DNA of 35,538 bases from Streptomyces beigongshangae (GTDB taxonomy: Bacteria; Actinomycetota; Actinomycetes; Streptomycetales; Streptomycetaceae): the NCBI RefSeq assembly GCF_019710745.1, contig NZ_JAHKJW010000024.1:1-35538 (forward strand). The letters are read 5' to 3'. Under the pieces are notes generated by a model. The model searched no databases and had not been told where the DNA came from. It saw nothing but the letters and a program-made list of their open reading frames with translations. Numbering within the stretch: the stretch's first letter is position 1; every line of letters starts with the position of its first letter. The position numbers and the translations under genes are program-made. Below are positions 1-12,000 of the stretch, piece by piece.

Positions 1-1
1 G

Positions 2-3000
2 GCCGCGGACGCCTGGGCCCGCGCCGACGACGCGCGCCGGCCGCTGGAGGACGCCGAGGCGCGGCTCCGGGACCTGGGGGTCGCGCCGGACGCGCTGGGC
101 GCGGCGCGATCCACCGGCGCGGCCGGGGACTCCGGCCCCGGCGGCCCGTCCCCCGTGGTGCCCCGGGACACCGACCGGACGCGGTGGATCGCGCGGCAGG
201 TCACCGGGAGCGACCTGCCGGCCACGCCCCCGGCCCCCGCGGCGGACGAGACCGTGAGCCTGGCGGAACTGACCGGGGCGGGCGGCACACCCTCCGAGTC
301 GCAGCGCATCGAGGCGATGCTGAGCGGGGACCGGCTGCCCGCGAGCGCACTGGCCCCGCCGGACCTGGTCCGGGTGCGCATGACGCGTCCCGGACCGTGG
401 ACGGACACGCTGGACGCGGTGGCCGCGAGCGTCGCGCGGCGGCTGTGGGCGCGCACCCGCGCCGACGTCACCGGCGCCGCGCCGGAGGGCACGGACGACC
501 AGGACCTCTCCCGCGCCTGGTCCGCGGCCGTCGCCCTGGTGCTGCCGCCCGAACCGCACCCGGTGCTCGCCGACGTCCGGTACGCCACCGACGGCTTCCG
601 CGACGCGGTGCGCCGCGTCGCCGGCCACCTGCTCACGGCGGGGACCGGGGCGACGCGGGCGTGGGCGTCCGCCGCGGAGCTGGCCGACAGCCTGCGGTCC
701 GGCCTCGGCCTGCCGCCGCGCTGGACCGCGCCTTCCACGGCCCCGGTGGCCGGGGAGTCCGCCCCGCAGCCCCCGGCGGCGCAGTCGCGGCCCGGTGGGG
801 ACCTGCCCGACCTGGACATGCCGGACGCCGGCCCGTCGGCCCCGGACATCCTGGACACCTTCGACTTCGACGCCCTCGGGGACCTGGAGGGGTTCGACTT
901 CGGCTTCGGTGCCCCCGGCGACGTGGGCGACTTCGACTTCGACTTCGGCACCCCCGGAGACCAGGACCTGGACCTGGACCTGGACCTGGACCAGGACCTC
1001 GGCCCGGACCCGGGCGACCTGGAGATGACCGACGCGGACCCGGCCCCGGTCGTGCCGGCCCCGGTCGCCGGACAGCCGGTGCACGCGGCGCCCGTCACCG
1101 CGCCCGCCCGGCCGCTCGCCGCCCTGCCGCCGCTGAGCCTCGTACCGTTCGACCCGCGGCGCACCACCCCGGCCGACGGCGCCGAACGCGAGCTGGAACG
1201 GCTGGCCCACCGGGTGGCCACGGCCGCCCTGCGCAACGCGCGCCATCGGGTGCCGCTGCCGAGGATCGACATCGCCGGATACGGCGCCGACGCGCGCGGA
1301 GCCGGTACCGCCCGCGAGCGGGACCGGGCCGCCCAGGCACAGGGAGACCTGCGGGCGCAGGCGGTGCGCGACCTGTTCACGCGGAAGCTGCGCCACGCGC
1401 TGGACGCCCTCCAGGCGCATCTGCCGCCCGGCCGGACGCCGGTGCGGGTGCGGGACTTCACGATCTCCGCGCGCGGCCGCACCCGGGTGCCCGGCCAGGG
1501 CGTCACCGTGGCCCCGGACCAGCGGGTGGACCACGCCGACCTCGGCCGCCAGGCCACGGTCGCCGTCACCTCGCCGGGACACGCGGCGGCGGTGGAGACC
1601 CTGGACGCCCTGCGGCGCACGGACCGCAGGCCGGGTTCCGGGACACTGCGCTCCGGACCGCTGGACGTGGACGCCGTCGCCCGCCGGGTCCTGCACCTGG
1701 CCCCGTCCGTGCTGATCGACCCGGAGATGCGCCGGGACCTCCACACGATGACCGAGCGGGCCACCGCCGCCGGGCGCGCCACGAGCCTGGCCGCGCTCAC
1801 CGCCTTCCACCTGGAGGAACAGGGCGTCCTCGCGGCCGACCGCGCCCGTCACGTCTCCGACCACGGCAACCGGGTGCCGGGACTGAACTGGACCGGCCCC
1901 GACACCGTCGGGACCGGTGGCCTCTTCGTGGACCTGCTCGCGGAAGGGCGGACGAGCGGTCCCTCCGACCTCGCGCCGTGGGCGTTCGGGACCGACTCGT
2001 ACCCGGTGTTCGCCGACGGCCGCCACGACACGGTGGAGGCACTGCTGCCGGACGGGAGCCGGTGGGACCTGGACGAGGCCGAGTTCGCCGAGCTGGTCGC
2101 GGCCGACCTGGCGCGCAACCCGCTGCCGGCGGACGCACCGATCGTGCTGGCCGTGCCGTCCACGGGTGACCGCCACCTCGACCTGCCCCGCACCCTGGCC
2201 GACCGGACCGGCCGCACCGTGTGGGTGCACAGCGGGCTGGCACGGCGCCACCCCGATCCGGCCGCGTTGAACAGCGTCGCCGTACTGCACCGCGACGGGC
2301 TGCCGGACGGCACCTGGCTCCCGGTGTTCCCGGGCCTGGCACCAGACCCCGGCGCCCCCGACTGGCACCGGGACGTGCTGACCCAGCCCATCGTCAGCTC
2401 GCTGACCGGGCGGCAGATCGGGCGCAGCCTGCACGAGCCGGCTGAACTCGTCGGTTCGCGCGAGACGTACGCCGACCTCGACGCGATGACGGTGTACGTC
2501 CACTACAACGCGGCCACGGGCGCCTACAGCGCCAAGCTGCCGCTGGTGGACCCCGGTCCGAAGGAGAAGGCGTACTTCGTCGCCGGCCACGGCCTGCCGG
2601 GCCGTCTGGTCCTGCCGCTCGCCGACGGCGGTTCCCGCTCGGCCGGCCGGCACGAGGCGGGCGAATGGCTGCGCCGGCGCAAGAGCCTGTCGACCCTGCC
2701 GAAGGACCACTGGGTCGACCTGGTGGTCTGCTACTCCTCGGCCCCCGCCGACGAGACCCTGCAGGACCTGTCCCAGGCCGGCGACTCCTTCCCGGTGCCG
2801 TTCGCCGCCGACCCGCTCGCCGACGACGCGCTCTCCCTCGGCCAGCACCTGGCGAACGTGACGGGCCGCAAGGTGCGGCTGTCCTACGGCATGCAGGGGT
2901 CCGGCCGGTACCAGGACGAATCGCTGCGCGTGCTGTTCACCGACCCGCGGGGCCGCCGCTGGTGGTGGGAGACGGCCCGCCCGGAGCCCGACGAGGCGGA

Positions 3001-6000
3001 GCTGGATCGGCTGGCGGGGCTGGCCGGGTTCGAGGGCGAACCGTCGCCGGCGACCCGGTCGGAACTCCTGCGGCTGGTGCGTGCCCTGAAGCTCGTCCTC
3101 GGCCCCGACGTGCAGGACGCCGACGACTTCCCGGCCCTGGTGCTCGGCGCCGCCGCGGTCGTCAACATGTGGTTCGCCGACCCGGACCTGCGGCCCACCG
3201 GCCCGTTCTCACCGGAGCTGCTGCGCCGTGTGGTCGCCGCGCACCCGCTGGCGGCGTCCGGGGTGGACCGGGAGGTCACCGGCCGCGTGCTGGCCGACGC
3301 CGCGCGGACGTGGAGGGGTTCCGCGCCGGCGGTCGGCCGCTTCGTCGACCTGCCGGTGCTGCGCTCGGCGGCCGGATGGCTCACGGACACCGCGGCCGTG
3401 GACGAGGCGGCGGCCGCCGCGCTCGGCCTGTCCGACCCCGCCGACGCGGCGGCCCACCGGGCCCGGATGTTCTGGGCGCGGGTCAGGGCCGAAGAGGCGC
3501 TGGCCGGCCCGGACGCGGACGCGCTCACCGCCCGGGCGTTGCGCCTGGACCCGGCCGCCGACCTCGACGACGCGCTGCGCGCCCGGGCGCGCACCCTGCT
3601 CACCAGGGGCTTCGCGGCGGACCGGGACATGACCGACCCGGACGTGACGGGGGCGTACGCGATCGAGGCGGCCGGCGCCTTCGACACGACCGGCCCGGAC
3701 GCCGGCGCCGGTGACACCGACGGCGGCCGCGACTGGCGGGAGAGCCCGGCCCCGCGGCCCGACCTGGGCCGGTTCCGGGTGCGGGACGGGGCGACGGACA
3801 CGGTGGCCACCGCACCGTGGGCGGGCCGGGACGCGAACGGGAAGGACCGGCCGGCCCCCTATGCGGTGCGGGCGTCGGTGGCCCTGGAGGACGGCGACCA
3901 CGTCGACGTGGACCTCGGCGGCACCTCCCACCGGGTCACGGCCGCCGAGTTCGCCGAACTGCTGGCCGCGGACCCCGTGTTGCGGCGCAAGGCACTGACC
4001 ACCCCGGTCCTGCTGGTGCTGGACGGCTTCGACGGCCCCTCCGCCGGTCTCGCCGACGCCGTCGCCCGGCGGCTCGGCCGCGGCGTGTGGTGGAGCTCCT
4101 TCCCGGTGACGCTGTCCGCGCAGGACGCCACCGGTCCCGCGATGCCGACCCTGACCGAATCCCTGTCCAGGCTGGCCGCCCCGGCGGCCGCGGACTGGCA
4201 CGAGGCGCGTCCCGCGGGCCCGGTCACGGAACAGGAGGGCCCGCGCCCGGTCCCGCCGCTGCCCGCCACCCCGGACACCGCCGCCCCGGACACCGCCGCC
4301 CCGGACACCGCCGCGCCGGACCCGGCGGCACGGACCGCCCCGGCACCGCAGACCTCTCCGGCACCGTCCGACGAGGTCGCGGCGACCCGTACGCCTGCCA
4401 GGGCACGGTCTTCCGTCGGCGACCCCATGGAGGGCGTCGAGCCGACCTCCCTCCCGGTGCCCGCCGCCCCCGTGGCCGCGGAGCCGGTCCGGCCGCTGCC
4501 GCCGCTGCCGGTCCGGACCCTGGTGGCGTACGGGCGGGACGACACGAGCCCGTCCGCGCAGGGGGAGCGGACCATCGAGCGGCTCGCCGCCCAGGCGGCG
4601 GCCACCGGACTGCGCAACTGGCGGGCGGGCGCGGCACCGCCGCGCGTCGAGATCACCGGCTACGGAGCCGACGCCCGCCCCGCCACGGGCCCCTCGGCCG
4701 CACCCGCGATGCGGCGTGCGACCACCGCGCGCGCCCGTTTCACCCGGCTGCTGACGAGGGAGCTGGACAGGCTCCAGCGGGATCTGCCGGCCGGCGCGCC
4801 GCGGCTGACCGCGAAGGACTACCCGGTCGCGATGCGGGCCATGTCCCGCGTGCCGGCCGACTGGGTGGCCTCCGGCGGCCTCCAGCACGTCAGCCGGGCC
4901 GAGCTGGGCCGCCAGGCGACCATCGGCCTCTCCCAGACGGCGGACGCGCAGGCGGTGCAGAAGCTGGACACCCTGCGCCGGCACGACCGGGCCCTGCGCG
5001 ACCGCCCGTTCGACGTGGACGCCCTCGCCCGCCGCGTCCTGCACCTGGACCCCGGCGCCACCGTCCCGCAGGACACCCGGCGGGAGCTGTTCGCGCTGGT
5101 GGGCAGGGCGACGGCGGCCGGCCGGGCGACCGGTGTCGCGGCACTCGCCGCGTTCCACCTGTCCGAACTGGGGGTCACCGCACCGGACCGCGAGCACCAC
5201 TTCACCGTGGGGGGCCACCGGGCGGCGGGCCTGAACTGGGGCGAGGACGACGTCGTCGAGCTCGACACCACCCGGAGCCACCTGCTCCCGAAGCCCCCCG
5301 GCAGCATGCTGGCGCCCACCGCCCCCGTCCCCTGGGGGAACGCAGTCCCCCCCTACGTGGTGGCCGCCGAGGGCGGGCCCGACCGGGTGGAGGTGCTGCT
5401 GCCGGACGGCACGACGCGCGATCTGGACATCGACGAGTTCGTGGAACTGGTCGCGGCCGACGTGGCCCGGGAGGCGCTGCCGCCGGGCACCCCCGTCGTG
5501 CTGGCCGTGCCGTTCGCCGGCAACGGCTACCTCGACCTGCCCCGCAAGCTCGCTGACCGCACCGGCCTGACGGTGTGGGCGCGCAGCGGCGACGTCTCGG
5601 TCTCATCGGTCTCCGGCGCGGCGAGCACGATCAACGTCGTCCGCAGCCCGAGTCGGCAGTACCCGCTGGGGGACTGGGTCGCGAGCGACCCCGGACTGGC
5701 CCCCGACCCGGACGACGACGTGCCGGACTGGTACCGCGACGTGGTGAGCCGCCCCATCGTCAGCGCCCGGACCGGCCGCCAGATCGGCCGCGCCTCGCAC
5801 CATCCCGCCGAGTTCGCGCGGGCCTTCGAGGACCACGACCGCCACCTGGACCGGATGTCGACGTTCGTGCACGACTACCCCGCCACCGACCGGGTCTCGC
5901 AGGAGTACGACCTGCCGCGCCCGGGACCGGAGGACAGGGCCTACCGGCTGGACATGCACGGCACCCCCGGCGCCCTGGTGCTGGCCCTGGAGGACGGTTC

Positions 6001-9000
6001 CACCCGCGACGTCGACGAGCGGGAGGCGGGCCCCTGGCTGCGCCGCCGCAAGAGCCTGACGACCCTGCCGGAGGACCACTGGGTCGACCTGGTCGTCTGC
6101 TGGAGCGGCTCGCCCGCGGACAGCGCCGTGCCCAGGCCGAACACCTCCTCGGACGCCTTCCACGGCCCCTTCGTCCCCGACCCCCTGCGTACGGTCTCCA
6201 TGGCGCAGCACGTGGCCAACTCCACGCGGCGCTGGGTGCGCCTCGCCCACAGCACGCAGAGCACCCGCGACAGCAACGGCCGCTACCACCGGAGTCTGTT
6301 CGCCGACGCGCAGGGCCGCCACCGGGCCTGGGACCTGGCCCGGCCCGAACCCGAGGAGGCCGAGCTGGACCTGCTGGCGGAGACCGCGGGGCTGAGCCCG
6401 GGCGACGGCGAGGTGTCCGAGGAGATACGCACCGGGACGCTGCGCCTGGTGCGGGCGCTGCGGACGACCTTCGGCCCGTACGTCGACGACGCGCCCGACT
6501 TCGGCGAACTGCTGCGCGGCGCGGCGGCGCTGGACCACATGTGGCGCGGCGAACCCGACTTCGAGGAGGCCGGCCCCTTCACGCTGGACCTGCTCCGGCG
6601 GGTGGTCGCGGCGCGCCCGGAGGCCGTCTCCGGAGTGGACCGGCAGGTCACCCGACGCGTGCTGGCCGCGGCCGGACAGCAGTGGGCCCAGGATCCCGAC
6701 AGCAGGATCCAGGATTTCGTGCGGCTGCCCGCCGTGCAGATCACCGCCGGGTGGCTGCAGGAGGGTGGCGTCGAGGACGAGGCCGCCGCCGTCCTGCGCA
6801 TCGACACCGACGACGTCGGTGAGGCGGAGATGTCCCGGATGTTCTGGGCGCGGGTCAAGGCGGAGGAGACCCTGTCGCAGCCGGACGCGGACACGGACGG
6901 GTTCGTCGAACGGCTGCTCCACCTGCCACCGGGCTCGGACGTGGACGACGACCGGCTCGACGAGGCGCTGGACGTCCTCACCCGCGCCTTCGCGGTGGGC
7001 CGCGAGGCGTCCGACCCCGACGTCGCGGCGGCGTACCGCCTGTCGGAAGCGGGCGCGTACCGCAACACCATGACGACCGTGGCGCAGGGACCCGCCGACG
7101 GCGCCGGACGCGACTACACCGGCACACCGTCGCCGGACACCGACCTGACCCGGTTCCGCACCCCGTCCGGACCGGTGGACGCGCCATGGGCGAGGAACAG
7201 CAGGGGACAGGCCGAACCCGTCCCCTTCCTGGTGCGGGTCACCCCCGACGAGGACGACCCGGACCTGCTGGAGGTGTCGTGGGAGGGGGAGTCGTACGAG
7301 GTGGGGCCGGGCGAGTTCACGGAACTCCTGGACGCCGACCCGATGCTGTCGCGCCTCGAACTGTCCACACCCGTCGTCCTGGCCTTCCCGGGCCAGGCGG
7401 CCGACGCCGCGGGGCTCGCCGCCCGGGTCGCCCAGCGGCTGGGCCGCAGCGTGTGGTGGACCGGCTTCCCGGCGGACCTCTCCGGCACGGACGACTCCGG
7501 CGAGCCGGTGCTCACCCTGCACGCCACGGCCGACGGGAACGTCCCCGGGCCGGCCGCCTGGCAGCGGGCACGCCCGGTCCACCCCGCCTCGGCGCAGGAC
7601 GCGCCGCGCTCGCTCCCGGCCGCGCTGCCCCGGGGCGCCGGGCGGGCCGGCCGGAGTGAACCGAACGGCCCCGACCGGGCGTTCGCCCCGGCGGACGACA
7701 CGGCCTCCGCGCCGGCCTCGCCCGTCGTCCGGCCGGCCTCACCCACCCCGTCCGCCTCCGAGTCCACCGACACGGACTCCGACACGGACTCCGTGGCGGA
7801 CCTCGCCGACACCGCGTCGGCGCTGCTCTCCGACGCCACGCGGCTGACCGACGCCGCGGGCGCCGCGCGCGGCCGGGACTGGACCGGCTCCGCCGCCGGA
7901 GCCACCGCCGGGACCGTCGACGCCGGCCGGATCCGGCTCCGCCGGCAGCGGGACGGGGAGTCGCACGTGACGGAACAGCCGGCCCCCTGGGGGGACGACG
8001 CCTACGTGATCGCGGGCGAGGGCGCTCAGGACGCGCTGTTCGCCGACGACCGTGAGCTGGGCCCGCGGGAGATCGCGGAGCTGCTGGCCGCCGACCCGGT
8101 GCTGGCCCTGCTGCCGCCGCACGTCCCGGTGGTGCTGGCGAGCCCCTACGCGGGCGCGCAGGACGGACGGCTGGCCCACGCCGTGGCCCGGCGACTGGGC
8201 CGCAGGGTCTGGGCACCCAGCGGGGACGGACACCTGGAGGGCGCGGCCGACGGGACCACGCGGGCCGGGACCACATCCACCGGGACCACCGCCGCGGGGA
8301 CGGTCCCCGCCGGGACCGCGCCCACCGGGGCGGCTCCGCGGGTGCCGACGCTCGTGGACGCCGACCCCGACGACGCCTACGGCGACTGGGTGCCGTTCGA
8401 CCCGCCCGCCGAGGGGACCGTGTTTCCTTCGTTCCCCTCCGCGGACCGCGAGTGGGTCACGGTCGACGGCGTCCGGTTCCGGGACAGCGACGTGGACACC
8501 CGCCCGCTGGTCGGCTCCGACCACCGCTTCGAGGGCCGCGAGTCGATGCCGGACGACGGCCGCAGGCGGCTGCGGGAGCGCCGGCTGCGCCGCTGGCGCG
8601 AGATGCGCGAGCGCACCCACGAGGTCCGCGTCGGTGACACCTACCACGCGGTCGCCTCCGAGGAGGTCGCCCCCGACCCCGAGGCGTCGGTCTACACCTT
8701 CCACGCCCACGGCGTGCCCGGCGGCCTCAAGCTCGCCCACCGGGACGGCCGGGTGCTGCTGCTCGGCGCCGAGGACGGCGGGCGCTACGTCGGCGGGCTG
8801 CCCGAGGTGGTCGCCCGCGCGGCCGGGGACGGGCTGCACGTCGCCAGTTGCTACGGCGGCGTGGCGGGCGACCCCCGGCGGGTCCAGAACCTGACCCGCC
8901 CCGCCCCGCCGGTCGAGGACCCCCTGGAGGAGGTGGCCCTCGCCCAGCACGCCGCCAACCACAGCGGTCGCACCACCACCGCGGCCACCGGGCGTACCGG

Positions 9001-12000
9001 GTACAACGACACCAGGCGGCTGCTGGCCGCGACGCCGGACGGCACCCTGGCACGGATGGAGACCTTCCGCCCCGAACCGGTGGACACGACGGCGCAGGTG
9101 GCCGAGGCCGCCGGACTCGGCCCGCTCGCCCACCCCTCGGGCCTGGCCGCCTGGGACGACCGGGGACCGCGGGCACTGCGCCTGGTCCGGGCGCTGCGCC
9201 AGGTCCTCGGCGGCGACGTCGAGACCGACCGCGGGGTGCCCGGCGGCCGGTACGAGCGGCTGCTGCGCGGTATCGGCGCACTGGAGACGCTGCGGGCGAA
9301 CGACCCGGCGCTGGCCCCGCGCACGCCGCTGCGCCGCGAACTGTGGGAGCTGCTCGCCACACCCTCCGACGGGTCCCGGCCGGCGCCGGCCGACTACGAG
9401 GCCGTCCTGGACCGCGCCCTGGCCGCGCCGCCGGGCGCCGCCCTCACCCGGGTGTGGGACACGCCCGCGCTGCGGGCCGCGCTGGACCGGTTCGCCGCGG
9501 ACGGCGACGCCGTGGTGCGCACCGTGCTGCGGCGGCCCACCGGCCCGGTCGGTCCGCGCGAGCGGGCCCGGGCGCTGTGGGCGATGACCGGGGCCGCCCG
9601 GCTGCCGGCCGCGGGCTCCGCCGCCGAACGCGAGGAACTGGGACGTACGGCGCTGCACCTGCCCGCCACCGCCCCGTGGGACGCCGCGGCCGGGACCCGG
9701 CTGCGGGAACTGGCCGAACAGGCCCTCGCCGCGGGACGGGACCTCGGCAGCCCCGGTGACCTGGCCGTCTTCCACCTGGAGACCCTGGGCGCCTTCGCCG
9801 ACGAAGGCCGTGTCCACCTGCCCGACGGGACCCTCCAGGGCCGCGACTGGGGAGCCGCGCGCATCCCCGGCGGACTCGACCCGGTCCGGCTCCTCGAGAC
9901 CGGTCCCACCGGGGAAACCAGGCGGCGGTTCGCCCCGTGGACCCAGGAGGGCGCTCCCGCCCCGTGGTTCGTGCACGCGGGGACGGACGCGGCCGGCGCG
10001 GTGGTCCTGCACCTCCCGGGCGGAACCGTCCATGTTCCGCCGGACGAGTTCTACGCCCTCCTGGAGGCCGACCCGGAGCTGACGCCGACCGGCCCGCGCC
10101 GTCCGCTGGCGCTGCTGGTGCCCGGACTCGACACCGGACCGGACACCGCGCTGGGGGAGTTCTCGCTGCGCAACGACCGGACCGTCTGGAGCTACGACGG
10201 GCCGCTCCTGGTCACCGGGGGCGACGCGACGCGGCCCGCCGTGGTGACCACCCTGCCGCGCCCCGCGACCGGTACGGATCCGGCCGCGCCCGAACCGGCC
10301 GCCTGGCTCCGCACCCGGCCGCAGCTCCCGCCCGCCCCCGCCCGGACCGCCCCGGCCGGCCCCGCCGACTCCGCCGAGTGGAACGCGGGCCCGGCGCCCG
10401 CCGTTCCCGCCGCGGCTCCGGCGGGAACGCCGCTGCCCTACTCGGCGGACGGCGGTTTCGACGAGCGGTTCGCCGCGACCCTGGACGGTTTCCCGGTGGC
10501 CGGCTCCACGGACCGGCACACCGTGTGGGGCTACGGCCAGGACGACCCGGACCTCCATGTGTTCGTGGCGGAGATCCCGTCCCTGGGCCTGCGCGGCGAG
10601 TACACCTCCGACGGGCCGTCCGCCGGGGGCGTCACCGACATGGCCGGACGCGTCCACTTCGACGGGCCCGCCTGGAACTGGTACCTGCCCGGCCGCGGTC
10701 TCGTCGCCTCCTCCCGCCTGCTGACGGAGCCGGGCACCGCGGACCCGCGGGAGCCCTCACCGGTACCGGTCGGCTGGCCCGCCACCGGACCGGTCAGCCC
10801 GACCCCGCCCGTCGACCCGGCCGCCGTCGCCGCGGACCCCGCCGCGCTGACGGGCGCCACACTGCCCGACGCCCTGTGGCGCGACCACGACGGCCCGCTG
10901 TACCGCTTCAGCCCGGACGGTCCCGAGCGGGTCTTCAGCGAGGGACTGAAGCCGTACGGCTCCGAGACGGTGCACCTGATCGACCACGTCTACGGCGGCC
11001 GCAGTCTGGTCCCGGACACCGTCTTCGCCAGTACCACCGCCAACCGCCACTACGTGCGCGACAGCGCCCGCGCCAACCCGCTGGGCGCACCGGCCCTGTA
11101 CCGCCGCTACCGCTGGCGCTACGACCTGGAGGTCCCCGGCGGTATCGACGTGAACGCCACCCTGGGGCTGGCGTCGCCCTTCCCCGACCAGGAGGAGGTG
11201 CTCTTCCCCGGAGGCGTCGCCCGCCGCCACATCCGCGGCGCGCAGCCGATGGCCGGCGGTGTCCCGGCCGGTCCGTACGTCGCCAACCCGTACTTCGTCC
11301 CGGCCGGGCGGGTCGAGGACGCGGACTTCGCGGGCCCGGCGGAACCGGCCGCGGGACCGGTCCTCGAATCGTTCCCGGCCCTGTCCCTGGACACCGACGG
11401 GGAGCCGGACTCCGACGACGACCCGAGGCCGTTGCTGTCGCGTGACGACGACTCGGACGACGAGCCGGGGCCGCTGCCGTCGCGCGGCCGGGAACCGCTG
11501 ACGGGCACCGGGGCCACCCCGGTGCCGGCCGCTGCCGGGGGGACCGCCGGACGGGACGACTCCCCGGAGGCATTCCCGGGGTCCGACGAGAAGTCGGACG
11601 ACGGGTCGTACGAGGAGTCGTACGAGGGGTCCGACGAGGAGACCGACGGGGAGACCGACGCGCTCCCCGCACCCCCCTGGGCCCTGGCACGCGTCCGCTA
11701 CGCACAGGAAGCCCTGTACTTCGAACGGCGACTGGCCGCGTACCTGGGGGAGAACGCGCAGGTCAACGAGGAATTCGGCAAGGTCGTGCGCGCCTTCTGG
11801 CACATCGCGCTGCACAACCGCACGGACTACCGGCTCTTCGGCAGCGACAGCGGGGAGGACGGCGGCGCCGTCGGCACCTCGTACGAGGACCTCGCGCGGG
11901 TGGTGGAGTCGGGCAACCTGCGTGAGCGGGTCACGTTCCTGTTCAACGGCGTCGCCACCAACCTCGTCCCCTACCTGATGGGCGGCGTCGAGCCCCAGCA

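Noticed and set aside
7739..10657. A 972-residue reverse-strand open frame
   Set aside because: Same reason: no domain pattern, Gly/Arg/Pro/Val-rich, fully opposite well-structured forward repeats.
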